Source: DATEPR01 sp036491115
GTDB lineage: Bacteria; Actinomycetota; Actinomycetes; Mycobacteriales; Pseudonocardiaceae
Length of the DNA stretch: 64,000 nt
Reading direction: 5' to 3'
NCBI GenBank assembly: GCA_036491115.1
Contig: DASXCQ010000085.1
Coordinates: 8,277-72,276, forward strand
The notes beneath the pieces are model-generated. The model was not told the origin of the DNA. It saw nothing but the letters and a program-made list of their open reading frames with translations, and made no database searches. This document shows, in pieces, positions 8,689 to 17,506 of the stretch. Made by a program: the position numbers and the translations under genes. Positions within the stretch are counted from its first letter, which is position 1, and each line of letters begins with the position of its first letter.

Positions 8689-9590
8689 TGGACACCCGCT
8701 ACCCACCGGCGGCCCAGTGCCCGGCGATCGGCATGCTGACCCTGCGGGTGCTCGGCGACCTACAGCGCTGGACCGCGGCCGAACTGCCTGGCCACCCGGA
8801 CCTGCCGCTGACGTTCGTGGCCCTCGGCGAAGCTGTGATCCATCCCTGGGCGACCGCCGATCAGCTGCGCCTGTCCGGGCGGATGGCAGCGTGGGTGTGC
8901 GCCGCGGACGACCACGTCGAGCGGGAGATCACCGAACTGGACGAACTGGACGAGTTCATCGATCGGTGCGACACCGTGGTGCGGACCGGCCGGCGGGACG
9001 ACAGCCGGCCGCTGCTGGCGAGCCTGTCCCGCTGGCAGCGGGAACTGGTCGATGAGCCCCTGTACCCGAAGCTCGCCGAACTGTGGGAACGCAAGTTCGC
9101 CGCCTGCCTGCGGGCCATGCGCTACGACTGGCTGGTCGGCTCGGCGCGGGCCGACGGCACGGGAACGGCGGCCACGGTGGACGAGTACCTCGACAACGCG
9201 GACAGCATTTCCGTGTGGCAGGTCCACCTGCCCCGGTGGGTCAGCTCCGGCAGCGACGACCTGGTGGACCACCTGGACGTCCTGGTACCGGCGCTGGACG
9301 ACATCGCCGTGGTGGGCAGGCTGGCCAACGACCTCGCCGGCTACTCCCGTGAGCGGAGCGAGCCACGGGAGAACAACGTGCTGATGTACGGCGTCTCGCC
9401 CGAGTGGGTCCACACGGAGATCGACAGCCGCCTCGGTGCGGTCCGCAGGCGGCTGACCGAGCTGGTGGTCCTGGACTACCCGCCCGCGGTCGGCCTCGTG
9501 CGGCTCGCCGAGTGGACCGTGGGCATCTACGCGCACACCGACCCCCGGATCTCGCCGACCGGACCGCCATACGAGTTGAGTGGAGCGTGA
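8688..9590 (+). CDS. Class I terpene synthase (diterpene synthase partner)
   Basis: A stand-alone class I alpha-domain synthase of 300 residues. The first metal motif is DDHVE (D74, D75, E78). The second is NDLAGYSRE (N214, G218, E222), where glycine takes the place of the usual Ser/Thr. That variant is known from plant diterpene synthases, where water can fill the site. It would ionise the diphosphate made by the class II enzyme and finish the diterpene skeleton. The start ATG overlaps the previous stop by one base, so the two cyclases are probably made in equal amounts. The hydrocarbon or alcohol product cannot be predicted. Confidence 0.88.
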   Translation: MDTRYPPAAQCPAIGMLTLRVLGDLQRWTAAELPGHPDLPLTFVALGEAVIHPWATADQLRLSGRMAAWVCAADDHVEREITELDELDEFIDRCDTVVRTGRRDDSRPLLASLSRWQRELVDEPLYPKLAELWERKFAACLRAMRYDWLVGSARADGTGTAATVDEYLDNADSISVWQVHLPRWVSSGSDDLVDHLDVLVPALDDIAVVGRLANDLAGYSRERSEPRENNVLMYGVSPEWVHTEIDSRLGAVRRRLTELVVLDYPPAVGLVRLAEWTVGIYAHTDPRISPTGPPYELSGA

Positions 9591-9597
9591 GTTCACG

Positions 9598-10854
9598 ATG
9601 AGCACGGCGGACCCAGACCTCGGCGTCCCGGTCCGAAACTTCAACCACCACACGGATCCCGCGCTGCGCGTCGACCCGTTCACCGCGTTCGACCGCTTCC
9701 GCGACGAGCCGATCTTCTGGACCCCTGAGCTGGACGGGTTCTGGGTGCTCACCCGCTACGCCGACATCCGCGAGGTACTGCGCGACGGGGAGACCTTCTC
9801 CAGCCGGCACACCCTGATTCCGCCCATCGACTGGCCCCGCGACCGGGCGAACCGCGGGCAACGGGCGTCGGCCGACTGGGCCGGTTACCGCAAGCTGTTG
9901 GTGCACAGCGTGACCGGCCCGGCGGGCGCGGCGGTCGCCATGGCCGTCGAACGCGCCTGCGTCCGGCTGGTCACCCGCCTCGCCCCGCTCGGGCGGTGTG
10001 ATCTCGTCGCCGACTTCGCCCAGCCGCTGCGCGACGCGCTGTTCGCAGCGCTGTTCGACGTGCCGGAGGCGGAGACCGAACGGTGCGCGCGCTGGGCGTC
10101 GGACCTGCTCCAGGACGTCGACCCGGACCGCAGGGTGCGGGCCGCCCAGGATTTCAGAGCCTATGTCGGACAAGGGATCGCCGCCTGCGCGAGCGGCAGG
10201 CGCACGGGCACGGGACTCCTGCGCGCGCTCGCCACGGCAGACGTCGACGGCCGGCCGCTGCGCGAGGACGAGGCAGTCGATCTCGCGTTCAAGATGGGCA
10301 TCGGCAGCGTGGACACCATCACCAACTCGATCGGCTTCAGCTTTCGTTACCTCGCAACGCATCCCGACCTGCAACGGCGCCTCGCGACGGAGAGCGCGGC
10401 GGCCGGGCTCGCAGCGGACGAGTTGCTCCGGTTGCACTCCGTGGCCTGCGTGGCCAGGGTCGCCACCCGCGACACCGAGATCGCCGGCACCCGGGTCCGG
10501 GCCGGTGAGCGCATCCTGCTCAGCCTCGCGCTCGCCGACCGCGACCCGTGCCAGTACCCGGACCCCGCCTCGGCGGACTTCGACCGGTCGGACCGGACGA
10601 GCCACCTGGCCTTCGGCTCCGGTGCGCACCGCTGCGTCGGCGCCCGCATCGCCGTCCAGGCACTCACCGTGGCACTGCGCGAGTGGCATCACGCGATCCA
10701 GGACTACGCCCTCGCGGAGGACGCCGACCCGCGCACCGCGGGCGGTGCCGTGTGGTCGCTGGGCACGTTGCCACTGACCTGGCCGGTGCACAACGTGCAT
10801 GCACGACAACGATATGATCTTGATGAGGTTCAGCCACAAGGAGGCCCGTTGTGA
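9598..10854 (+). CDS. Cytochrome P450 of the diterpene operon
   Basis: A soluble bacterial P450 of 418 residues. It has the heme loop FGSGAHRCVG (Cys346), the ExxR pair E275-R278 (DELLRLHS) and an I-helix GIGSVDT (about 234-240) with the conserved Asp-Thr. The usual C-helix HxxxR is not obvious: the region reads ADWAGYRKLL. It probably hydroxylates the diterpene scaffold, needing ferredoxin and reductase from elsewhere. ATG 9598 lies 7 bases after the synthase stop; GTG 9580 is an alternative start. The stop TGA lies inside GTGA, the start of cvnA, so translation is likely coupled. P450s next to conservons are known (CvnE), but usually sit after cvnD. Confidence 0.93.
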   Translation: MSTADPDLGVPVRNFNHHTDPALRVDPFTAFDRFRDEPIFWTPELDGFWVLTRYADIREVLRDGETFSSRHTLIPPIDWPRDRANRGQRASADWAGYRKLLVHSVTGPAGAAVAMAVERACVRLVTRLAPLGRCDLVADFAQPLRDALFAALFDVPEAETERCARWASDLLQDVDPDRRVRAAQDFRAYVGQGIAACASGRRTGTGLLRALATADVDGRPLREDEAVDLAFKMGIGSVDTITNSIGFSFRYLATHPDLQRRLATESAAAGLAADELLRLHSVACVARVATRDTEIAGTRVRAGERILLSLALADRDPCQYPDPASADFDRSDRTSHLAFGSGAHRCVGARIAVQALTVALREWHHAIQDYALAEDADPRTAGGAVWSLGTLPLTWPVHNVHARQRYDLDEVQPQGGPL

Positions 10855-13241
10855 GGCGCCCGAAAGCAGCGGGCCGCGTGCGTAGGAGCATCAGGGCGCG
10901 GATGCTCGCCATCGTGCTCATCCCCAGCGTGGCATTGCTGATCATCGGTGTGGGTGGCGCAGGCTACCTGGTTCGGCAGGGATACGACGCACAGTCGTGG
11001 GCCACCACGACCGGTGAGTCGTCCGTCGTCGACGTCGGCACCGTGTTCACCCAGCAACTCGGCGAGGAGCGCAGGCTGAGCCTGCAGCGGCTGGGTGACG
11101 CCTCCGTCGCCAACCAGCTGAAGAACCAGCGCAATCAGGTCAACGCATCGCTGCTCAAACTCCAGACGCTCGGCGCCGGCCTGGTCAAGTCGAACCCGGG
11201 CGCCCTCAAGCAGGCCAACGCGGTCCTGGAGAAGCTCCTGGGCCAGTTGCAGCAGATCCGGCAGGGTGTCGACACGGGCAGAACGAGCCTGCAGGTCGTC
11301 TACACCTTCTACAACCAGCTGATCGACATCATCTCGTTGAGCTTGCAGGGGGTCGCGAAGACGGCGCCGGATCCGATCACCGCGGTGGAGGAGACGGCGG
11401 CCGCGGACCTGTTCAACGTGGCGGAGGCGATGTCCCGGAGCAATGCGCTCGCCGACGGCGGGGTCACCAGCGGCGCGCTGAACAAGCAGAACTACCAGGA
11501 GCTCTCCAACGAGGTCGGCTATTACCACACCGAGCTGACGTCGTTGATCCCCACGCTGAACCCGGCGGAGCAGGCCACGTACGGCAAGCTCGTCGCCAGC
11601 CCGGACTGGCGCGCGCTGAACACCATGGAATCCTTCGTGCTGCTGCGCGGGCCGCAGCCGTCCCCGAACGGCGGACGCGGTGGCCCGCTGCCGATGACCG
11701 TGCAGGACTGGCAGCACACGGCGTCCCAGGTGCACACCCAGTTGCTGGGCCTCTACGCCGGCCAGCACCAGTACGCGTCCGGATTCGCCAAGGACACCGG
11801 TCACCGGACCTTCGTCAACTCGCTGATCGGCGGCGGGCTCATCCTGCTGCTCACGATCATCGCCGCGTTCGTCGCCACCCGGCTGTCCAACCGGTTGGTC
11901 AACCGCCTCAAGGACCTGCGCGAGAAGACCCTGGAACTGGCCGACACCCGGCTGCCCCAGGCGGTCGGCCGGTTGCGTGGCGGTGAGCCGATCGACATCG
12001 AGCGCGAGGTTCCCCCGCTGCGGTTCGGCGACGACGAGATCGGTCAGGTGGCCGACGCGTTCAACAAGGCGCAGCACACCGCGGTCGCGGCCGCCGCTCA
12101 GGAGGCCAGGACCCGCGAAGGTGTCCACGCGGTGTTCCTCAACATCGCCCACCGCAGCCAGGTGGTCGTGCACCGCCAACTCGAGGTGCTGGACCGCGCC
12201 GAACGCAGGCAGGAGGACCCGGACGAACTGGAGTTGCTGTTCCAACTCGACCACCTGGCGACCAGGGCGCGACGCAACGCCGAGAACCTGATCATCCTCG
12301 GCGGTGAGCGGCCGGGGCGGAAGTGGCGCAACCCGGTGCCGCTCACGGAGATCGTGCGCAGCGCGGTCCAGGAGACGGAGCAGTACAAGCGGGTCAACAC
12401 CGGGCGGCTGCCGGAGGTGTCCGTCGCGGGAGCCGGGGTGGCCGACCTCGTGCACCTGCTGGCCGAGCTGATCGACAACGCGACGTCGTTCTCCCCGCAG
12501 GACTCCCGGGTCGAGATCCGCGGCAACATGGTCGGCAAGGGTGTCGTGGTCGAGGTCGAGGACCAGGGTCTCGGCCTGGCCGACAAGGACCGCGAACTGA
12601 TCAACGGCCTGCTGCACGAGCCCCCCGACTTCGGGGTGATGGCGCTGAGCAAGGACTCGCGGCTCGGCCTGTTCGTGGTGTCCCAGTTGGCCGCACGGCA
12701 CGACATCACCGTGACGTTGGTGGAGTCGGTCTACGGCGGTGTGCGGGCGATCGTGCTGGTTCGCGCGTCGCTGCTCACGCGGGACTCGACCGGCGGCACA
12801 CCGGAGAACGGTTCCGGTGATCCGAGCGCCACCGCGGAGTTGCCCCGGCAGCGGCACAATCCGATACGACCGCGGATCCCGGACCCGGTCCCGACGGCAG
12901 GGCCGGTGCACAGGAACGGTGAACTGACCATTCGGTGGCCGACCAGCGACCATGCGAACGACACGCCGCCCCCGCACGGCAACGGAAACGGTGACGGCGC
13001 GCTGCTGAAGGGACTCCAACCGCAGACGGGCAGGCACGGCCGGCAACCGGACGGCACGGTGCCGCCACTGCCCCGGCGCAGGCGGCAGGCGAACCTCTCG
13101 CCCCAACTGGTGGGCGACGCCGAGCCGGACCCGAGGGACAACGTGTCGTCGGACGCGGACTCGGTCCGGATGGCCGAACAGGCGCGGGACACGATGGCCG
13201 CGTTCCAGCACGGCACCCGGCAGGCTCGGGACGTTCGGTAG
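10851..13241 (+). CDS. cvnA: Conservon sensor-kinase-like protein CvnA
   Basis: A membrane protein of 796 residues. Transmembrane helix 1 is at about 17-41, followed by an extracytoplasmic sensor domain rich in Gln and Lys (to about 320). Helix 2 is at about 322-345, then HAMP (RLSNRLVNRLKDLREKTLEL) and a GHKL ATPase domain. The ATPase shows an N box (ELIDNATSFSP, about 538-548), G box VEDQGLGL and SRLGLFVVSQLA. The tail from about 640 is Pro/Gly/Arg-rich and disordered. CvnA proteins head conservons and are thought to recruit CvnB-D at the membrane. The GTG start overlaps the P450 stop by 4 bases. Confidence 0.92.
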   Translation: MRRPKAAGRVRRSIRARMLAIVLIPSVALLIIGVGGAGYLVRQGYDAQSWATTTGESSVVDVGTVFTQQLGEERRLSLQRLGDASVANQLKNQRNQVNASLLKLQTLGAGLVKSNPGALKQANAVLEKLLGQLQQIRQGVDTGRTSLQVVYTFYNQLIDIISLSLQGVAKTAPDPITAVEETAAADLFNVAEAMSRSNALADGGVTSGALNKQNYQELSNEVGYYHTELTSLIPTLNPAEQATYGKLVASPDWRALNTMESFVLLRGPQPSPNGGRGGPLPMTVQDWQHTASQVHTQLLGLYAGQHQYASGFAKDTGHRTFVNSLIGGGLILLLTIIAAFVATRLSNRLVNRLKDLREKTLELADTRLPQAVGRLRGGEPIDIEREVPPLRFGDDEIGQVADAFNKAQHTAVAAAAQEARTREGVHAVFLNIAHRSQVVVHRQLEVLDRAERRQEDPDELELLFQLDHLATRARRNAENLIILGGERPGRKWRNPVPLTEIVRSAVQETEQYKRVNTGRLPEVSVAGAGVADLVHLLAELIDNATSFSPQDSRVEIRGNMVGKGVVVEVEDQGLGLADKDRELINGLLHEPPDFGVMALSKDSRLGLFVVSQLAARHDITVTLVESVYGGVRAIVLVRASLLTRDSTGGTPENGSGDPSATAELPRQRHNPIRPRIPDPVPTAGPVHRNGELTIRWPTSDHANDTPPPHGNGNGDGALLKGLQPQTGRHGRQPDGTVPPLPRRRRQANLSPQLVGDAEPDPRDNVSSDADSVRMAEQARDTMAAFQHGTRQARDVR

Positions 13242-13272
13242 TCAACAGCGATTTCGAACTAGTGGGGTAGGC

Positions 13273-13695
13273 ATGGATCGACCGGACGTGAGTGAGCTGA
13301 ACTGGTTGCTCGATGATCTGGTGGCACGGGTGACCGGAGCCGAACGCGTGGTGGTGTTGTCCTCGGACGGACTGGTCGTCGGCCGGTCCAGCGGTCTGTC
13401 CAGGGAGGACAGTGAACATCTGGCGGCGATGGCGTCCGCGTTCCAGAGCCTCGCCAGGGGGGTGGGCAGGCATTTCGCCAGGGGTGGGGTTCGGCAGACC
13501 GTCGTCGAACTCGAACGGGCCTACTTCGTCGTCACAGCGGCCGGCTCGGGCACCTGCCTCGCCTTGCTGGCCTCGGAGAACGCCGACATGGGGATGATCG
13601 CGTATGAGATGACCCTGATGGTCAAGCAGGTCGGCAACCACCTCGTAGCGGCACCCCGCAACCCGAGCGGTGCGCCGGGTACACCGCACCCGTAA
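13273..13695 (+). CDS. cvnB: Roadblock/LC7 domain protein CvnB
   Basis: A protein of 140 residues, all roadblock/LC7 fold. It opens ELNWLLDDLVARVTGAERVV, then VLSSDGLVVGRSSGL and later FVVTAAGSGTCLALLASENA. Roadblock proteins of conservons resemble MglB and are held to act on, or scaffold, the small GTPase CvnD. GGGG lies about 6 bases before the ATG. It starts 31 bases after cvnA, and its TAA stop overlaps the cvnC ATG by one base (TAATG). Confidence 0.92.
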   Translation: MDRPDVSELNWLLDDLVARVTGAERVVVLSSDGLVVGRSSGLSREDSEHLAAMASAFQSLARGVGRHFARGGVRQTVVELERAYFVVTAAGSGTCLALLASENADMGMIAYEMTLMVKQVGNHLVAAPRNPSGAPGTPHP

Positions 13696-14060
13696 TGAGT
13701 GACCGTCGGGAGTCCTGGTACGACGACAAGGCCGGCCCCATGGTCCGGCCTTATGCGGTCACTCGCGGTCGTACCCGGTCGAACCGGCCTGACCTGGACA
13801 TGATCACGTTGGTGATCGCCATGCACCCCGACAACGGTGTGCTGGATCGCGAGTACGCCGAGATCCTGCGACTGTGCCAGCGCCCGCTGTCGGTCGCCGA
13901 GATCAGCGCACAACTGGATATGGCGCTCGCCGTCGTGAAGATTCTGATCGGCGACCTGATCGAGCAGGGCTACCTCCTCTTCCGTGCTCCGCCGACTGCT
14001 GTGGACAACCCGGACTTGGACATACTTCAGGCGGTACTTGATGGCATCCGTAGGCTTTGA
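13695..14060 (+). CDS. cvnC: DUF742 protein CvnC
   Basis: A protein of 121 residues of the DUF742 family. It has the typical WYDDKAGPMVRPYAVTRGRT start and a winged-helix-like core (LSVAEISAQLDMALAVVKIL, IGDLIEQGYL). It is the third member of the conservon and probably bridges CvnB and CvnD at the membrane; no enzymatic activity is expected. The last 20 bases overlap the start of cvnD in another frame, so expression of the two is likely coupled. Confidence 0.92.
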   Translation: MSDRRESWYDDKAGPMVRPYAVTRGRTRSNRPDLDMITLVIAMHPDNGVLDREYAEILRLCQRPLSVAEISAQLDMALAVVKILIGDLIEQGYLLFRAPPTAVDNPDLDILQAVLDGIRRL

Positions 14061-14637
14061 CAGTTCCGACCAGCCGGCCTTCGGCACGTCAGCGGTGAAG
14101 CTGCTGATCGCCGGTGGTTTCGGCGTCGGCAAGACCACCTTGGTCGGCTCGGTCAGCGAGATCGCGCCGCTGCGCACCGAAGAGGTGATCAGTGAGATCA
14201 GCGGCGACATCGACGACCTCGCGGGCGTCGAGGGCAAGACGACGACCACGGTGGCCCTGGACTTCGGACGCATCACCATCAATCCGTCGCTGATCTGCTA
14301 CCTGTTCGGCACGCCGGGGCAGCACCGGTTCTGGTTCATGTGGGACGAACTCGCACTGGGCGCCCTCGGCGCGGTGGTGCTCGCCGACACCCGCCGGCTG
14401 GACGCGTGCTTTCCCTCGGTGGACTTCTTCGAGCGCCGCCAAGTGCCGTTCGTGGTGGCCGTCAACTGCTTCAACGGTGTCCAGCCCTACACCGTGGACC
14501 AGGTCCGCGATGCGATGGACCTCGATTCCTTCGTGCCCACCGTGCTGTGTGACGTACGCCAGCGCGAGTCCAGCAAGCAGGTCCTGGTCACCTTGCTGGA
14601 ACATCTGATCTCGTTGCGGAGCCTGACCCGGAGCTGA
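14041..14637 (+). CDS. cvnD: Conservon small GTPase CvnD
   Basis: A protein of 198 residues, a Ras-like GTPase of the MglA/CvnD group. The P-loop GGFGVGKTT includes Lys31-Thr32. The switch region GKTTTTVALDFGRI and the G3-like LFGTPGQHRFWFMW follow, then a weak NxxD-like AVNCFNG. It is expected to cycle between GDP and GTP and relay the state of CvnA to a target. ATG 14041 lies inside the end of cvnC. The gene ends base to base with the convergent DinB-like gene (TGA/TCA at 14635-14640), with no room for a separate terminator. Confidence 0.92.
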   Translation: MASVGFDSSDQPAFGTSAVKLLIAGGFGVGKTTLVGSVSEIAPLRTEEVISEISGDIDDLAGVEGKTTTTVALDFGRITINPSLICYLFGTPGQHRFWFMWDELALGALGAVVLADTRRLDACFPSVDFFERRQVPFVVAVNCFNGVQPYTVDQVRDAMDLDSFVPTVLCDVRQRESSKQVLVTLLEHLISLRSLTRS

Positions 14638-15192
14638 TCACCCGGCCACCCGGCTCGGATCGCGGATGACGAGGTAGCCGTCGAGTTCGGTCAGCAGATC
14701 GGACTTCGGTCGGTCCGGCAGCGCCTGGCCGAGGTCGCCGGAGCGGACTTCGCTGATCCACTGGTCGTGCTGGTATTCGTGGTTGATCACGGCGATGAGC
14801 AATGTTCGCGCGACGATCGCGAGCTGGTGCGGAGCGCCGACCCTCCCCTCCCGGATGGCGCCGATGCGGGCATGGACGCTGCCGGCCACATCGTCACGAA
14901 ACGTGGCGAGACGCCGCAGATCCGGCAGCGTGCCCCGCCCGGGCTCCGGGTTGGCCGAATCCATGACCGGATCCAGCTCCGGGTCCGGGCTGGGTTCGGC
15001 CGCGGTCAGGTTGCGGATCATGAAGTGGGCGACGTGGGCCTGGTGGCCGAGGTGCCAGCCGATGGCGCTGGAATTCTCGTGGGGGCGCCAGTGCACTTCC
15101 TCGGTGCCGAGGTCGGTCCACAGTCGGTCGGTGTAGGCGCGTGCGCGGTCGTATTCGCCCAGCAGTTCAGGGATGTCGAACATGACGGTCAT
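14638..15192 (-). CDS. DinB-superfamily protein (mycothiol/bacillithiol-transferase-like fold)
   Basis: A protein of 184 residues with the four-helix DinB fold. The expected metal-binding histidines are seen in GWHLGHQAHVAHF (about residues 39-51) and in INHEYQHDQWI (about 138-148). Family members include thiol-dependent transferases and metal proteins of unknown role, so no reaction is assigned. It lies 26 bases after the aldo/keto reductase on the same strand, and both may act in removal of reactive small molecules. ATG 15192 is used; ATG 15183 is an alternative start. Confidence 0.82.
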   Translation of the reverse strand: MTVMFDIPELLGEYDRARAYTDRLWTDLGTEEVHWRPHENSSAIGWHLGHQAHVAHFMIRNLTAAEPSPDPELDPVMDSANPEPGRGTLPDLRRLATFRDDVAGSVHARIGAIREGRVGAPHQLAIVARTLLIAVINHEYQHDQWISEVRSGDLGQALPDRPKSDLLTELDGYLVIRDPSRVAG

Positions 15193-15218
15193 CCGATCGT
15201 CGAACGCCCTTGGTGTCG

Positions 15219-16220
15219 TTACCAGGCGTAGTGCTCCGGTGCTGTGCGGTAGCCGGGGAAGATCTCGTCCAGCCTGGTCAGCGCCTTCTCGTCCAGCCGC
15301 AGGTCCAGGGCCCGGACGGCGTCGTCGAGGTGCTGCTGGATGCGCGGGCCGATGATCGGGGCCGTGACGGCGGGTTGGTGCAGCAGCCAAGCCAGTGCGA
15401 CGTCACCGGGCTCATGACCCAACTCGTCGGCGAAGTCCTCGTAGGCCTCGATCTGCGCACGCCTGGCCTCTACCGCCTCGGCGGCACGACCCTCCAACCG
15501 ACGCCTGCCGTCCCGGTCCTTGCGCAGCACGCCCCCCAGCAACCCACCCTGCAGCGGCGACCACGGGATGATCCCCAGCCCGTAGTGCCGCGCGGCCGGA
15601 ATGACCTCCAGCTCGACATCGCGGACGAGCAGGTTGTAGATCGACTGCTCGCTGGACAGACCGATCATGTTGCGCCGTGCCGCGGCGGCCTGCGCCTGGG
15701 CGATGTGCCAGCCCGCGAAATTGCTGCTCCCCACGTAGAGGATCTTGCCCGCGGTGATCGCGACGTCGATGGCCTGCCAGATCTCCTCCCACGGCGTGGC
15801 CCGGTCGATGTGGTGGAACTGGTACAAGTCGATGTAGTCGGTCTGCAGACGCCTCAGGCTCGCGTCCAGCGCGCGCCGGATGTTCAGCGCGGACAACTTG
15901 CCCTCGTTGGGCCAGTCCCCCATGTCGCCGTACAACTTCGTGGCCAGCACCGTGCGCTCCCGGCGGCCCCCGCCCTGCGCGAACCACCGCCCGACGATCT
16001 GTTCGGTCGATCCCCTGCCCTCCCCCAGCCCGGAGACGCCGGCGGAGCGCAGCCCGTAGGCGTTGGCGGTGTCGAAGAAGTTGATGCCGTACTCGTGCGC
16101 CGAATCCATGATCGCGTGCGAGTCGGCCTCGCTGGTGAGCGGGCCGAAATTCATCGTGCCCAGGCACAGCCGGCTGACCGACAAGCCACTACCGCCCAGG
16201 TGTGTGTACTGCATGGCCAC
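15219..16220 (-). CDS. Aldo/keto reductase
   Basis: A (beta/alpha)8 NADPH-dependent oxidoreductase of 333 residues. The catalytic tetrad can be placed: Asp and Tyr in FFDTANAYG, Lys in VLATKLYG and His in DLYQFHHID. The C-terminal cofactor loop includes AWLLHQPAVTAPIIGPR. It resembles the general stress YhdN/Tas-like group rather than a pathway enzyme with a known substrate. It is the first gene of a two-gene unit with the DinB-like gene, transcribed away from the GNAT gene; the divergent promoter lies within 16221-16362. Confidence 0.92.
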   Translation of the reverse strand: MAMQYTHLGGSGLSVSRLCLGTMNFGPLTSEADSHAIMDSAHEYGINFFDTANAYGLRSAGVSGLGEGRGSTEQIVGRWFAQGGGRRERTVLATKLYGDMGDWPNEGKLSALNIRRALDASLRRLQTDYIDLYQFHHIDRATPWEEIWQAIDVAITAGKILYVGSSNFAGWHIAQAQAAAARRNMIGLSSEQSIYNLLVRDVELEVIPAARHYGLGIIPWSPLQGGLLGGVLRKDRDGRRRLEGRAAEAVEARRAQIEAYEDFADELGHEPGDVALAWLLHQPAVTAPIIGPRIQQHLDDAVRALDLRLDEKALTRLDEIFPGYRTAPEHYAW

Positions 16221-16362
16221 AGCGATCCCTTCTGGTCACATCCTCGTTCGCGCCGACCAGGACAACCCTCGTACCGCCACCCACCGGTGCGCAACCTGGA
16301 GCACGCTCCAGCACCCGGTAAATCGGGTGCGACGCGGGCAACGCCCGGCCTAGCCTCCGCTG

Positions 16363-17322
16363 GTGGACCCGACCTGGCGCCCGCTGACCATCGCCGACGC
16401 GACCGAACTCGCCCGGCTGCACGCGGCCGCCGAACAGGCCGACCGGACAGGCGAGCATCTCGGCGCCGATGACCTGACCGACGTGCTGACCGAGCCGAAC
16501 GTCGACCTGCCACGGGCGACGACCGCGGCCTGGGCCGGAGGCCGGATGGTGGCGTACGGCATCGTCCACCGCAGGGACGAGGCCAATCCGGTGCACCTGG
16601 TCTATCTGGAATCGATCGTGCGCCCCGAGTACCGCGACGACGCCATCGCCGCTCACCTGATCGAATGGTTCACCGAGACCGGCAGGGACGTGCACGCCCG
16701 GTCCTTCCCGGATGCGCCGCTCGAACTGCGGCACGACGCCCACCAGAACCAGCACTGGATCGCGGGCGTGCTGACCCGGGCCGGGTACACACACCGGCGG
16801 ACGATCGTGACCATGCGGGTCAGCCTCACCGACCTGCCCACCCAACCGCCGCTGCCCACGGGCGTCCAACCGGTTCCGTTCGCGCCCGAATACGATCAGG
16901 CCACGCTCGGCGCCCGCAACGACACCTTCGCCGATCACTGGGGCGCCACGGACTTCACACTCGAGGCCTGGCGGCACAAGGTCACCGGGTCGAAGGACTT
17001 CCGGCCGGAGCTGTCGTTCCTGGTGCTCTCACCGCACGGTGAGGTGCTGGCGTTCGTGCTGAGCCACTTCTTCGCCGCGGACGAGGCCGCGACCGGGGTG
17101 CGCGAGCAGTACGTCAGCTGGATCGGCACGCGGAAATCGTTGCGCGGCAAGGGAATCGCCTCGGGTATGCTCGGGCACACGCTCCAGGCGGGTCGGGCGG
17201 CCGGGTACGAGCGGGCACTGCTCAGTGTCGACCTCGACAACGCGACCGGCGCACTGGGAGCGTACGAGCGGTGCGGCTTCCGCGTCGCCGACGAGTGGCA
17301 CGCCTACCTCCGGCCCGCCTGA
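16363..17322 (+). CDS. GNAT-family N-acetyltransferase (two GNAT repeats)
   Basis: A protein of 319 residues made of two GNAT-like halves. The N-terminal half (about 1-150) is degenerate. The C-terminal half carries the acetyl-CoA site region GTRKSLRGKGIASGMLGHTL (about 245-264), followed by ALLSVDLDNATGALGAYERCGF, the normal end of the fold. It would acetylate an amine of an unknown substrate. The double-GNAT form is common in actinomycetes, including MshD-like proteins, but no mycothiol-specific residue can be claimed. GTG 16363 is chosen because the fold starts directly after it. Confidence 0.85.
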   Translation: MDPTWRPLTIADATELARLHAAAEQADRTGEHLGADDLTDVLTEPNVDLPRATTAAWAGGRMVAYGIVHRRDEANPVHLVYLESIVRPEYRDDAIAAHLIEWFTETGRDVHARSFPDAPLELRHDAHQNQHWIAGVLTRAGYTHRRTIVTMRVSLTDLPTQPPLPTGVQPVPFAPEYDQATLGARNDTFADHWGATDFTLEAWRHKVTGSKDFRPELSFLVLSPHGEVLAFVLSHFFAADEAATGVREQYVSWIGTRKSLRGKGIASGMLGHTLQAGRAAGYERALLSVDLDNATGALGAYERCGFRVADEWHAYLRPA

Positions 17323-17506
17323 CCGCAGTCACCTCGGACGGCCACACAGGGGCCGGTCGACGTCGCTCCACACCCTCAACCCGCGGCCGACCAGGTCTGG
17401 CCCCCGAGGCCGGGTCGCCGACCTCGCTACCAGCGCATACGCTGAGTTCGACCTTCGGTGGCAGACATCCGACGCCACCGACCGTGCAGCACCCGGAGGA
17501 TTCGCC

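Noticed and set aside
6991..8706. A long - strand frame opposite the GGPP synthase and class II cyclase genes.
   Set aside because: Low-complexity Gly/Arg/His-rich translation with no motif; it is a shadow of the cyclase gene.
10830..13211. A very long open frame on the - strand opposite cvnA (almost 800 codons).
   Set aside because: It is the mirror of a high-GC gene with strong third-position bias. Its translation is Arg/Val/Gln-rich without domains, and cvnA is unmistakable.
14635..14640. TGATCA between cvnD and the DinB-like gene as an operator or restriction-modification mark.
   Set aside because: It is simply the two stop codons of convergent genes lying back to back.
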